From Flammula alnicola (taxonomy: Eukaryota > Basidiomycota > Agaricomycetes > Agaricales > Strophariaceae): a stretch of DNA of 30,440 bases. Both the position numbers and the translations under genes were made by a program. The stretch lies in contig JADNRV010000485.1 of assembly GCA_015499995.1 (NCBI GenBank), positions 1 through 30,440 of the forward strand, in the 5' to 3' direction. This document shows positions 19,654-30,440 of the stretch, piece after piece (position 1 is the first letter of the stretch; every line of letters begins with the position of its first letter). The notes beneath the pieces are model-generated. The model saw only the letters and a program-made list of their open reading frames with translations. It was not told where the DNA came from and did not search any database.

Positions 19654-21690
19654 TTATAGTCAATGGGTCGTTTTAAGTCCAATAGACTTGTGTAAATTCT
19701 GGTCTGGTACTCGGAAACTAGTGCTCTATGCACAAACTGCTAACTGATCTTGCTTTGTCTTGTTCTCCAATTGAGAAGATGGCTCTATGCCCTTTAACTT
19801 GTCTTTACTTGTCTCAAAAACTATACTTGTGGAAAGAGGCGCGCAGATGTCTTATCCGCCGACACTACAGTCCCTTAACAATGGCCAGAGGCGCGTAGAC
19901 ACTTTGTCTACCGACACTACAGTCCAGGTCCCCAGATGTCCTTTGACAAAGGGTAGGTTTTGAACAAGTCACTTAGACAGGTTCCTTGGCTTATAACTCT
20001 CTTTACTTGTCTTGGCGAATCACTTAGACACGCGTTCTCGTCTTAACAGTTCGTTTATATCGTTACTTGGTTTCTTTTTATATTATGGGACTCTCGCTTT
20101 GAAGCTACTTGGTACTTAGAGGTGAAACACTTAAGATATAATTCTTAAGCGCTTGTATCTCGTGGGTGGTAAATTGCTTGTATTCTACGGTGTTACAGGG
20201 CTGCTTATATACTACTGAGACGATATATTATTACATAGACGCAATGACGAGAATATAGAGATTTCATGGGCATTTGTGCGCGAGCGGCGGCCTTGTGGAG
20301 TACAGTTTCCGTGCGCGTCCGCTCAATCATGCCTTTTTGGTTGGATCGGGAGCTCAGATCGTCGTCGGCTCGGCTAACTTAAGCGCCTAAGACTTACTCC
20401 TCCTCGACCGCGTGGTATACAGGCTCGTGACCTTTCGTTTTCATTGGTATCTTGTCTTGTCATTGGCTATCGACTGACCGGAGCATAGACGCGCTTACAT
20501 CTCGTCGGAGACGCTCGGGCAATCCTCACCCGTTCTGTCCGTGATAATCCTCGTGATTAGGGTTGTAACCCTTTGTCCTCCGTACCCGATACTCTGGTAC
20601 TCTCGGCGTGCATCTGGGATCTCGCTGTGTCGAGTTATGCACCCCGGAAATCTTCCTGTACCAAGTTATTACCCGATATGGTATGTGTTCCCAATTTGGT
20701 ATCCCTTTGATCCGAGCTTTGATCGGCGTTGCTACAGGCGCGTCTATGGGCGTCTGCTTTACCCCGCTGCTCCACTGTCCTCGGTGCCTTCGGCAATGTC
20801 ACGCGACCTGTCCTGTAGTGTGCCTAGATGTCCGTTCTTTAATCTAGAGATCCGCGCCCTCGCTGTATAGGCCGGATGGTTAAGATATTACTGAAAGGCG
20901 CCTATTCCGTACACTTCATTAGATGTATTGACTGTTATCTCAATAGTTACTAATGATAATGTCTTTATTAAACCGCGCATTCCTCGTTATCTTGCATAGT
21001 TTCCTCTAGTCCTTAGTAGTCTTGTCATTGTAATGTCCGGACTTGTAACATTTAGACTACATTGTAAGCTTTACTAAGTGCTAAAAATAGCTCAGGTAAG
21101 GAGAATAGTATTCCGTTCAGAGCTAGCCGCTCGCGGTCTCTTCATCTCCCCCCAACTTAGATATTGACTGTCCCCAGTCAACCGTATCGCACACTACCAA
21201 GGGTCTCTTTCATTTGTTTCTTCGTTCAACATTTGCCTATGCAATCCTTTAGGAGCGCCTATGTTCTCACGACAAAGCTTGCCGTTGTAATGAGAAGCAC
21301 GGTGAAGACTTCCTGCCTAGCAAACTTTCTTAAGTTGCCAACTCGTGTTCTAAGGTCTTTCCATCCTAGGAATAGTTTCCTTAATCGTTGCTGATCCTGA
21401 TCATCGGTAAGCGCTTCTAATGATTCCGCTTCCTTGAAAGGCTACACAACTGATTCTATCAGGTTTTAACATATCCTGCTGCTTCTTTCTTGGTGAATAT
21501 GAAGAATCGCACTCCGTCATAGTCATTCAGTTGCAATCGGTGACTCGGTGCGGTGTCTGTAGCTTGTCTTGGCCCGCGTATATAAACTGGGCTTTAGGCG
21601 CTCTTTTTAGACCCCAACACTTTTCGCACTTCCCAACCACCACTGTCAACACTCCTCATCTTATATCCTCCTTCTGTTTATCATAGCATC
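19654..21690. other. Two-kilobase region without a recognised gene
   Basis: A short imperfect direct repeat lies at about 19836-19925 (GAGGCGCG ... CCGACACTACAGTCC twice). An open frame at 20541-20870 has no features of a real protein. GGCGCG and GGCGCC-type motifs recur, as in the preceding tandem repeat. The last 110 bases hold the promoter of the next gene. Confidence 0.4.
21579..21690 (+). promoter_or_regulatory. Core promoter and leader of the 559-aa gene
   Basis: TATATAAA at 21579-21586 lies 105 bases before the ATG. A pyrimidine- and A-rich leader (CAACACTTTTCGCACTTCCC) follows, as is common in fungal genes, and the start context is CATCATGTC. Confidence 0.55.
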
Positions 21691-24600
21691 ATGTCTTCTG
21701 CCATCTGTGCCTATTTGCAACCTATCTGGGACATTCTCCGCCGCAAACTCCTCATGTTTGTGCTTACACCGGATACTCGTCGCATTTCTGCGGCCTCGAT
21801 GGCTCTTAGTGGGCTAACCATCCAGATGGTATGCTGTGCTTATTATTTCTTCTTGAAGTTCTCGTCTCATCTCTCATCCGTGTAGGGTAATTACATGCGC
21901 GGGCTCGAAGTCACTAGATCTCCAGAGCCTGTCGCTTGCGTGCGCGTACGACGCTGGCTGTGTTTCCTGGCGCATGTCGCTGGTGAAACCCCTCCGCCGT
22001 TCGCTTTCTTCGCTGATTTCGATCCCTCGTCCGTGGTAAGTCATTATATTCCTTGCATTTTGTATCTTCACTTGACAATCCCAACTGTTCTTTCATAGGC
22101 GGATTTTTATCCCTTGCATCCCGAGGAAGTCTCAGATGCTGCTATGGATAGTGAACCACCCGTGTCCAACTACATCGGCCTGGCGCAGAGGTTGCTAGAG
22201 GCGACTTGGGTTCATTCCCCTGTCGTAAATCCCCTTGTCGCATATTCTCCCTCGCCATCACCGGTGCTTGGTGCGTATATTTTATGTTTCTCCCTGTTAT
22301 ATCTTTTGATTTTAACAAGTCTATTGCATAGCGGCAATCCCAACCATGGATCTTGATGAACCGCGTTTGTCGCTGTCTCCAGCTACCCCCGGTATGTATC
22401 GTTTTCGTGTTTTCTTTGTTTTTCGTTCTACCTAACTCCTTGGTCTAGCGGCCATCCCAGAGGTGAGGCGGGGCGAGACTCAACCGTCTCCGACGCCTAT
22501 CCTTGAGGTAGTTGGACGTCCCGAGGAGCGGCTTCGCTGTTTTGTCGAGGTACCTCCTCGTCCTTCGAAGAGTCGCAAGGGAAAGGGCAAGGCTCGTGCG
22601 CGAACTCCGCCCCCGTCTCTCCCTCGTCCCCTCGTTACCCGTGCTGCCGCTGCTAAGCTAGCAGCTGTTTCTCGTCAAGAGGCTCGCCCTGGGGTTGCTT
22701 CTGGCTCACGGGTTACGCTGGATACTGACCAAACCCCCCCTCGGCCTCTCAAACGCAAGGTGGCTGCTCTGGGCGACGCTCGTAGCAAGCGCCCTCGACT
22801 AGAGGTGACCCCTGAGGCCCCCGAGCTGGTTTCTTCTCCTTCTAGCAAGTTGGCTGCTGCCCAACTCGCTCTGCTTTTGGGTGCGGTACCCAAACCCCTG
22901 GTGAGTTCTTTCATGTCCTTATTATTCCATGCATTTATCTCCTCGTTTTGTATCTTTAGGCGCCCCCCGTGTGTATTGCGTGCGGTCTCAAAGGATTAAA
23001 ACCTGAGGACTGCATCGTACCACAGGGTGAACAGGGCTGTATCCCATGCCAGAGGAGCCGCCGTGGCATCTGCTCTTTCAGAGCCAAGCTCCACCTGTAG
23101 TCGCTGGTATCATGTATGATTCCTAGGCTGTGGGCTAACTACCTTATACATCTATAGCAGGTTTGGGCCGCTTAGGCCACTGCCTAAGGCCATGTATATA
23201 CTATATACAATGTGCCGGGGGTGCCGGGACAGGTTGTGTGGTCGTTGCTGGGGGCGGGCAGTAGTAAACATAGATCAACAATGCAGGAAATGGTGTCCGG
23301 GACTGTATTTTGGGTGCTGCTCATCGTTGGGGGCGCTTTTGGGCGCGGAAAAAATTCCAATAGGGTCTATAAATATATTCTGACATAATGCAGGTATTTG
23401 CGGGCCTCTTGGGGGCGGGAATGGGTGGATTGCGGCAGGTGGGTTTGGATGACGGTCCCATTTGGGGCGGGGCTGATGGTAAACACCTGTCAACAATGCA
23501 GGAAATGATGCTCGGGCTTATATTTTGGCTCGTGCTCATCGTTTGGGGCGGTTCCGACTGCGGAAAAAAATCCAATAGGGTCCAGTAATATATTGCGACC
23601 CATTGCCGCCCTGTGCGCGCCTCATGGGGGGCGGGGATGGGTGGATTGAGAAGGATGACTTCGGATGACGTTCTAAAATTAGATGGAAAGCGCCGGTGCG
23701 ATATTTTTAGATGCCAGCGCTTGTGCCTGGTTTATTATCTATAGATTAGATAGCCAGAAAGCGCCCTAGTTAGATATTTTTAGATTCAGACGCTCGTGCT
23801 TCGGCACCTGTCTCCGTTATCTATAGATTAGATACTTTCGATTAATCCCACGGCACTGCATATTTAAAAATAGATGCAGTTCATTTTGGCCTCCTGCATC
23901 GAAAACCTCAGGTAAAAAAGATTAAATAGACAAATTTGAATATATTTGAATTATGCTATTAAGGTATATACAATAAAATAAGATACAGCAGAGAAACGAG
24001 GATAAGCGAGCAAGGAGGGCGCATGTCGACGTGAGTAACGCGCGTCATCGCCTCGCCTGCTGCTGTTCATCCCCGCTCTCCCCCTTGTCGTCGTATCGCT
24101 GCTGCTGCCATCCAACCTCGTTGTCAGCGCCATGACGGAGCAGCAACAGCGGTCGTGCTGCTGGCGCTCCGCCCACCTCGTCGTCGTCGTCGTATGGCAG
24201 CGATAGCCGTCGTGCTGGTGCTCCTCCCAGCTCGACGTTGTCGCCGTATCTGAGCGGCAGCCGTCGTGCTGCCGCCGTCGCTGCCACCTCGTCGTCGTCG
24301 TCGTCGTATCCGAGCGGCAGCCGTCGTGCTGCTGCTCTTCCCACCTCGTCGCCGTCGTCGTCGTATCCCAGCGGCAGCCGTCGTGCTGGTGGTGCTCCTC
24401 CCACCTTCCCGTCGTCGCCGTATCTGAGCAGCAGCAATAGGCGCTGCTGCTGCTCGTCGTTGTCGTCACCGTATCCGAGCAGCGGCCGCGATCGTGCGGC
24501 TATTGCTGCACCACCTTATCGTCGCCGTGTCCGAGCAGGAGCAGCAGCGGTCGTGCTGCCGCGGCTGCTCCCCCTGGTCGTCGCCGTATCCGAGCAGCAG

Positions 24601-27600
24601 CTGTGGACACTGCTGCTGCTGCTCCCACCTTGTCGCCGTCACCGTATGCGGGCAGCAGCCGCCGTCGTGCTGCTGCTGCTGCTGCTGCTGTGTCCACTTC
24701 GTCGCGTCGTGTACAAGCAGCAGCAGCGGTCGTGCTGCTGCCCGTGTTCCCCCGTCGTCGTCGCCGTATCCGAGCAGCAGCAGCGGTCGTGCTGCTGTTG
24801 CCGTTCCCCATCGTCGTCGTAGTCGTACCCATATACGAGCAGCAGCAGCGGGTGTGCTGCTGCTGCTGCGCCCTCGTCGTTAGGGCAGTTGTACCCGTAT
24901 ACGAGCAGCAGCAGCCCTCCTGCTTCCACCTGAGCGCTGTCGCCGTCGCCGTGTCCGAAAGAGACGAAGACCACTCAACGGTCGCCATCATCTCGTCATC
25001 CTGCCTGTGGATTGGGTGAGTGCGGGAGGGAGAGAGGAAGAGCAGAAAACGAATCGAGTCATACGACTCGATTCGTTGCGCACCGGGTGGGTCTCCCCTC
25101 GTGTTCCTCTGCCCCTAAACCCCCCACCCCAGATACTTCAAAGGCCGGCCCACATCCCTCAAGGAGGGGGAAGGGCACGCGGTGTCGTTGGCGCTAGTGT
25201 GCTAGCCGTGTGTCGATGGGGTGGGCTTGGTGACTTGCTGGCCTGTTCATTCGTGGTGCGACGTAGGGCCGGCGGTGTTGACGTGGAACAGCGGCTGTGG
25301 GTTGGTATTGCGAAATGGCGCGGTGGCAGCGAGGCGATAGGTGAAGATGGGAGTCGAGAGCTGCAGCCTGCGTTCAACCATGGTTGATCGCATTTCGGCA
25401 TAAGCCGAAAACGATTTGATTGGCTAGGACAAGCGGTCCGCGTCTCCGCGTCTTCCGTCTTGCTCGTCGAGGATGTCTCGGACGACGTTAAACTGACGGG
25501 TAACTACGTAGATTAGCGTCGGTAAATTTTTAGAATAGAATTATTTCATATTTTAGCAAGGTCCGAGTTGAGCTTTGATCCTCTGGTATAGTGCTACTTA
25601 CATTTCCAGCCATGGGTGGTGATTTACGGTCTTCTGCAGTCGTCTATCTCACCTTTAGGACCTTAAGAATTTCCTTGAATACTCTGAAAGGTAGATAGTT
25701 CAGTAACAATAGTATACCAAATAAGAATTCCAAAATTTATTTAGGCCTAGTGAATGCTTGTTTAATGATACACCCTTTGCACTCAAGTTAGGCATGAAAC
25801 AAATGGGAAATCTTGGATCAACTCGACATTCTTCATGTTATTTCAAATCCCTGTCCCTCGACATTTCGTTGAAGCTCCTTGAGGCATCTAGAATACTTCT
25901 AACTAATCTAGAGATGATATCTGACATATTATTTTTAATTTCAGAAATCTCAAAGGGGGCCATCCGTAGAGTTTGCGATTTCGAGCGCCCGAAATCACCA
26001 CTTTCACATGAGTATCATATATGAGCATAATATCATATCATATGTTGAGACTCCAAGGTAATTTTTAATCTCAGTAATTTCAATGGATATTTTAGGATAT
26101 AAATTATGTTTCAAACGGTCCTAGAATTGGTTTACAGTGGCGTTGACGCTATCTTCGACGACGAGAAAGCTCCGGAAATTGAGCGGTCCGGTAATTTCAA
26201 GCTCCGCTTGAGCCGCGATCAACGATTTTCAACATCATTAGACGCTCATCCCCAACGCCTGCCACCTCCCTCTTCGCTCACGAACCGTCCGGCCGCACCT
26301 CCGCTTTCCATCTCCTCGAAGCCACTACATAGGTGTCCAACCAATTCGCAACCAATTCGCAAGGGGGTGACAGGTGAGAAGACGCGAGGGGAGACCCTGG
26401 TAGAGGGAGACCCACCCGGTTCGTTTTCTGTTCTTCATCTCTCCCTCCCCTCACTTACCCAATCCATTGGTTAGATGACGAGATGGTGACCTTGAAAGGT
26501 CGTCGTCTCTTTTCTTCTGCTCGGACACGACGATACGGCGACGGCGACGAGGTGGGAGCAGCAGCAGCAGCATTCCCACTGCTGCCGCTCGGATACGACG
26601 ACGACGAGGTAAGGGGAGCAGCAGCACGACGGCTGCCACTCCGATATGGCGGCGACGGCAAGGTAGGGAGCGGCAGCAGCACGACGGCTGCTGCTGCTCA
26701 GATACGGCGACGGCGACGAGGTAGGAGCGGCAGCGCGACACTGCTGCTCGGATATGACAACGGCGGCGAGGTGACAGCGGCAGCACGACCGCTGCTGCTG
26801 CTCGACAATGGCGGCGAGATGGCAGCAGCGGCAGCAGCATGACCGCTGCCGCTGCTCAGCTACAGGGACTACGTTGAGGTAGGAGGAGCAGCAGCGCGAC
26901 GGCTGCCGCTCGGATATGACGACGACGACGAGGTGGCAGCAGCGGCAGCAGCACGACGGCTGCTGCCACTCGGATACGACAACGACGTCGAGGTGGGGGC
27001 AGCGGGGGCAGCACGACGGCTGCCGCTCGGACACGACGACGACGACGAGGTGGCAGAAGCAGCAGCAGCGGTCGCGCTGCTGCTGCTTGGATACGACGAC
27101 GACGAGGTGGCAACGCGGCAGCAGCACGACCGCTGCTGCTGCTCGGATACGACAACGATGACGAGGTGCCGGCGGCAGCAGCAGCACAACACGATCGCTG
27201 CTGCTGCGATGCGATACGACGGCTACGGCTACGGCCCCACAACCCGGACGACGGCCTCCGCTCTCGTCCTTTCTCTCTCGTCCTGTAAATTTAGCCTAGT
27301 TGTTAGAATACATAGTAGTTTAATAATAATATATTCATTATTTTTGCCTAATTCATGCTTAAGTGCCCGAAAGGAAATCCTCGTCATTTGTTCGTATCTA
27401 ATCTATAGATAACGCTGAGGCACGAATGTCGGCACCTAAAAATATCATGCCGGGACGCTCGGCGTCTAATTTTAGAACGTCATCCAAAGTCATCCTCGTC
27501 AATCCACCCATTCCCGCCCCCGTGAGGCGCGCAAAGGGCGGCAATGGGTAGCAATATATTATTAGACCCTATTAGATTTTTTCCCCGCTGTCCAAACCCC

Positions 27601-28991
27601 CCCCCAACGATGAGCGCGAGCCAAATCACCACCCCAAGCATCAAATCCGACATTATTGACATCTGTTTACTATCAGCCCCGCCCCAATTGGAAGCGTCAT
27701 CCAAAGCCAAGCGCCCAATCCACCCATTCCCGCCTGCTGGCAGGCGCGGAAACACCCAGGATAGGTCAAATTATATTTATAGACTGCAAAATAATTTTTT
27801 CCAGGCCCCAAAGCGCCCCCAATAATGTGCAGCAACCAAAATACAGACCCGGACGTCATTTCGTGCATTATTGACAGCTATTTACCATGAGCCCTGCTCC
27901 AAGCCGATCGGAACTAAAGATAGATTACAAGTGCCTAAAATTAAAAATAGATTGCCAGGAACATGATGTCACAGAAATGATGCTCTCCCCGAAATACCAG
28001 TTATTTTTAGAACGTCATCCAAAGTCATCCTTTCAAATCCACCCCGTCCCGCCCCCCATAGGGTGCGCATATGACGGATTTGGATAGAGAAAAATCAGGG
28101 CTATGCAATGGTATTTTCCCCCCACCCAAAACCGCCCGCGACGATGAGCAGCACCCAAAATACATCCCCGGACATCAATTCCTGCATTGTTGACATGTAT
28201 TTACTATCACCCGCCCCCAGCAGCAGCTGTATATGCTGCCCCGGCACCCCGGCAGCCTTTTAAAAGTGTCTTGCATGGCCTTAGGCCACGGCCCAAGCGG
28301 CCCAAACCCGCTATAGATGTATAAGGTAGTTAGCCCACAGCCTAGGAATCATATATAATTCTAGCTTACAAGGCTGCAAGCTCAAGGACCAGATGCCAGA
28401 CTTTGAGTCTTTCCTCGAGTTTGGCCAGTCATTCCTGACCAGTAAGTTCCCCGTTTATTGGCATATTCTTTCCTGACTAACTTGTGGACCCCCCTAGATC
28501 TTCAAAATCTATTCGAACGGATCCAGCGCATTAGCGCCACCAACGTCCTTCAACGAGCGCTCGTGCGGCAGAGTGACCTCGAGATCTCCGTTTTGTCGCG
28601 TGAGGTCTTGGGTATCTTGTATCGGCTCGTTGCCTCGGATCCCGACAACTCATTCCGGGAGTTGTACCTTGCTGACGACGATGCTATGGAGACGCTGATC
28701 GACGTTTTGTCGGCTTTGTCTCCTGGCGATCTGTCTTCCAACGATCGGTACCCTACTCACTCGACTTCCCTCTCTGAGCTGTCTCTTCTGCTGCAGGGGG
28801 TTGCTACTCCACCCTGGCTTCTTCACCCTAGCCACATCCTTCCTCCTCGCCCTCGTGTCGTTCCATATCAGGAGAGCGAGCCTGACGCCGACGAGGCCTC
28901 TGCCTTCCTCGACACCGATTCGGAGCGTGCTACTTTAGACGCTCTTGATCGCGACGTGGGCGACTTGGACGATTTCGAGTGCTACCAGTAG
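21691..28991 (+). CDS. Eight-exon protein with Zn2Cys6-like cysteine cluster
   Basis: Exons are 21691-21828, 21886-22035, 22099-22270, 22332-22391, 22449-22900, 22960-23096, 28365-28441 and 28498-28991. Every junction is GT-AG and in phase, summing to 560 codons including stop. The N-terminal third is hydrophobic-helical then Pro-rich. Exon 5 carries basic tracts (KSRKGKGKARARTPPP, PLKRKVAALGDARSKRPRL) that look like nuclear signals. Exon 6 has cysteines at 329, 332, 342, 351, 354 and 362, spaced C-x2-C-x9-C-x8-C-x2-C-x7-C. This resembles, but does not match exactly, fungal Zn2Cys6 clusters. The C-terminal part is helical, then acidic (SEPDADEASAFLDTD). I infer a nuclear nucleic-acid-binding protein and do not recognise a family. 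The sixth intron contains a 5.2-kb foldback element. All splice sites remain, so the gene may still be expressed if the 5268-base intron is removed. Confidence 0.7.
23275..23660 (+). repeat. Tandem 220-bp units, left arm
   Basis: Two diverged units each start ACAATGCAGGAAATG and include GCTCATCGTT, GCGGAAAAAA, CCAATAGGGTC and GGATGGGTGGATTG or close forms. Inverted relatives fill 27476-28200. Confidence 0.65.
24060..25010 (+). repeat. GC-rich minisatellite, left arm
   Basis: About 30-60-bp degenerate units of the type CGTCGTATCCGAGCAGCAGC followed by GGTCGTGCTGCTGC repeat over 900 bases. Open frames on both strands reflect the triplet composition only. Confidence 0.75.
25048..25077. repeat. 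Perfect palindrome in the GGGGAGACCC module, left arm
   Basis: A 13-bp stem (AACGAATCGAGTC) surrounds the loop ATAC. The corresponding place in the right arm (about 26420) joins CCCGGT directly to TCGTTTTCTG, so the palindrome is missing there. Confidence 0.85.
25115..26380. other. Central loop of the foldback element
   Basis: Mostly AT-rich unique sequence. It has a small hairpin at 25393-25410 (TTTCGGC, loop ATAA, GCCGAAA). Short open frames at 25758-26024 and 26106-26474 have no recognisable features. No transposase was seen. Confidence 0.4.
26480..27225 (-). repeat. GC-rich minisatellite, right arm
   Basis: The inverted counterpart of 24060-25010, with units such as GCTGCTCGGATACGACGACG and GAGGTGGCAGCAGCGGCAGC. 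Confidence 0.75.
27476..28200 (-). repeat. Tandem 220-bp units, right arm
   Basis: About three diverged units in reverse orientation to 23275-23660, each with GATGAGC, CCAATCCACCC or AATCCACCC, and TTATTGACA or TTGTTGACA motifs. Confidence 0.6.
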
Positions 28992-29036
28992 TTTTGGACC
29001 TGGTAAGTCCCACCTTATCCTTTCTTCACATAGGTA

Positions 29037-29225
29037 AGCTACAATGTACTGTATCATACGGTGTAGCGAACGCATACAATGTACCGTAGCATACGGTGTA
29101 GCGAACGCATACAATGTACCGTAGCATACGGGGCCAGCGAATTCGCTGGACGGCCTACCATACCTACCAAGGTGCGCCTATATACATTGTAACGTATCAT
29201 ACGGGCCCAGCGAATTCGCTGGAGC
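29037..29225. repeat. Terminal repeats of KDZ B
   Basis: About three 35-bp direct units contain ACAATGTACCGTAGCATACG and end GTGTAGCGAACGC, each nearly self-complementary (TACCGTA/TACGGT). Two copies of the palindrome CCAGCGAATTCGCTGG follow, near 29146 and 29206. Confidence 0.75.
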
Positions 29226-29546
29226 AGCCCACGGCAGTTAAATTGGTCGGCAATACCACTCGGGAGGTGTTCGGCACTTGCTCGGGATCCATCGCAGTGC
29301 CGACGTACGGGACCGGTACCGGCACTCTGCCAATCATTGGCAATGGTGTTGGGGTGCCGACAAGCTGTCGCAGGTCTGCGACTCACACAAATACAGTATA
29401 GCGAGAGTCTGATGACTGTATGGTTAGCATTGGTACTTCTAGGAGTAACTTCACTCTGGATGTTGTGGAATCAATAGTAAAAATGAGCAATAGCACCGAA
29501 ATACATGTTATCGACAGTTTCAAGAATGTGACCGTGCTAAAAAAAG

Positions 29547-30440
29547 TCAGATATAGTAGTGCCCATGCTCGTCTACGCCCTCCTCATATTCCGTGTCCTC
29601 CTCATCTCCCTCATCAGATTCTTCCTCCTCATCGTCAGGATCAATATCCTCCTCCGGCTGCCCGGCCAGCCACTCAGCATCTACGAAGTCGAAATCTGCA
29701 GGGCCAAAAGGACCCTGGGGAAGTGTTATGCGGCTGGGGGTCAATGTCAGGGATGCACCAGGTTCATTGGAGGAGGAAGGCAGACGAGGCTGAGTACCGA
29801 AGTCGGCACCACCACTATCGGCACCGGACGTTTCGGCACCTGCGTCATCGGCACCCTCGTTATCTGTAGGAACATGTCAACCAACAAGGGATGAAGGGAA
29901 TACGCCATATTCACCGTCCTCAGCTGACCAGGCAGATGCTGCATCATCAGCAGTGGCGTGCATCTCAGCCTGACGTGTCTGGTTGCCATCGGCATCGGCC
30001 GTAGTGTCCTGCTCATCTGAGTCGAAAGCATTGGCAGCATCACTGGCTGTGATATCCTTGGATTGGTGCGTCAGAATCGATCTCGTAACACAAGGAGTCA
30101 CCAATACTAACCACGCGATAGTGACCAGCCGGGGCATCGGCATCGGCATCATAAGTACTCGATCTGGGAGAACGCTCTGATTCATCGTCGGACCAGAGAT
30201 CTGCGGCATCTTCAAATGTAGGCATGACAGTTTGGCGTGCAGTGTACTGCCGTGCGTTCCGACGGGCAAATTGTTGTCGACGGTCAGTCGCGTCAGGAGC
30301 AGAGGGGCCCGACCCGGCCACGGCCGGTTCATCGGGAGTTGTGTCGCCAGGGGAATCGTCATCACTCCAGACAGCCACAGCATCATCAACTGACAGATGA
30401 ACAGGTAAATTCGATGTCCGCACGCCCGGCAGTTGAGTCG
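29547..30440 (-). CDS. KDZ B acidic Trp-motif partner protein, partial
   Basis: The frame is open from the right window edge: exons 30440-30112, 30056-29915 and 29863-29547, joined by a 55-nt and a 51-nt intron in phase. The product is acidic and disordered with repeated motifs LSVDDAVAVWSDDDS, TFEDAADLWSDDES, ITASDAANAFDSDE and ATADDAASAWSAED. It then ends with TPSRITLPQGPFGPADFDF, an Asp/Glu tract and a short Tyr-containing tail. The TPSR..LPQ block matches the C-terminus of the partner gene of element A (stop at 4426), and both carry arrays of an Ala-x-x-Trp motif in acidic context. Together these make a conserved second gene of this KDZ lineage. Function unknown; probably a nuclear accessory factor. 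The N-terminus lies outside the window. Confidence 0.65.

Larger units (their letters stand above)
23117..28351. mobile_element. 5.2-kb foldback element in an intron
   Basis: The ends are inverted repeats starting TGATTCCTAGGCTGTGGGCT and running on to about 23185 on the left and 28285 on the right. TA flanks both sides (23115-23116 and 28352-28353). Further inverted pairs follow inward: 23275-23660 with 27476-28200 (about 220-bp tandem units, two on the left and three on the right), 23665-23830 with 27390-27480, 24060-25010 with 26480-27225 (GC-rich triplet minisatellite) and 25020-25110 with 26385-26475. The loop is about 25115-26380. No transposase was seen. Long, internally repetitive inverted arms are typical of foldback elements. 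The superfamily is unknown, although a TA duplication would suit a Tc1/mariner-type enzyme. Confidence 0.75.
29037..30440. mobile_element. KDZ element B, left part
   Basis: It begins 46 bases after the stop of the 559-aa gene with the same kind of terminal repeats as element A, then GCCGAT-rich sequence, then a homologue of A's acidic partner gene in the same relative place and orientation. The element continues beyond the window, so its transposase is not visible. Confidence 0.65.

Noticed and set aside
20541..20870. Plus-strand 109-residue frame upstream of the 559-aa gene
   Set aside because: It has no domain, no promoter and no splice context, and its length is within what is expected by chance in this GC content.
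24045..27242. Open frames of 100-240 residues rich in Ala, Ser, Cys and Arg
   Set aside because: They arise from the triplet minisatellites of the foldback arms and mirror each other in the inverted copies.
1..30440. TET/JBP dioxygenase gene, which accompanies some fungal KDZ elements
   Set aside because: I looked for a frame with the usual His-x-Asp and C-terminal His/Arg pattern and found none. It may lie outside the window or be absent.

Overview
The window looks like repeat-rich nuclear DNA of a basidiomycete fungus, most likely an Agaricomycete. Protein-coding genes are cut by many short (about 43-75 nt) GT-AG introns. The main mobile element encodes a KDZ-type (Kyakuja-Dileera-Zisupton) transposase with an N-terminal CxC2 cysteine cluster, a group greatly expanded in Agaricomycetes. 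No rRNA, tRNA or CRISPR was seen. All gene models below were built by eye from splice signals and reading frames.

Layout. (1) 1-1954: no gene I can defend. (2) 1955-3664, minus: 3' part of a WSC-domain protein gene, cut off upstream where a KDZ element begins. (3) About 3680-19100: KDZ element A. It carries a 1172-codon transposase (16071 to 11708, minus), a divergently transcribed 663-aa basic protein (16265-18539, plus), a 712-codon acidic partner protein with tryptophan-motif repeats (11620 to 4426, minus) and a proline-rich remnant (19109 to 18706, minus). Three younger elements are nested in A: a 239-bp TA-flanked MITE (4017-4255), a 4937-bp element with 27-bp inverted ends and a 2-bp duplication (4863-9799, inside the partner gene), and a 587-bp hAT-type MITE with an 8-bp duplication (13153-13739, inside the transposase). 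In both gene insertions, leaving out the insert plus one duplication copy gives a continuous frame, so the insertions look recent.

(4) 19103-19653: a 275-bp unit duplicated in tandem, then about 2 kb without a recognisable gene. (5) 21691-28991, plus: an eight-exon gene for a 559-aa protein with a Zn2Cys6-like cysteine pattern. Its sixth intron holds a 5.2-kb foldback element (23117-28351) built of two long inverted arms made of tandem repeats. (6) About 29037 to the right edge: start of a second KDZ element (B), with the same terminal palindromes as A and the 3' part of a homologue of A's acidic partner gene.

Most of the window is therefore a stack of transposons. Its most unusual features are the Trp-motif partner protein shared by both KDZ elements, a hexamer (GCCGAT) scattered in both orientations through exons, introns and UTRs of the KDZ elements, and a family of perfect palindromes that are present in some copies of a repeat and cleanly absent from others.
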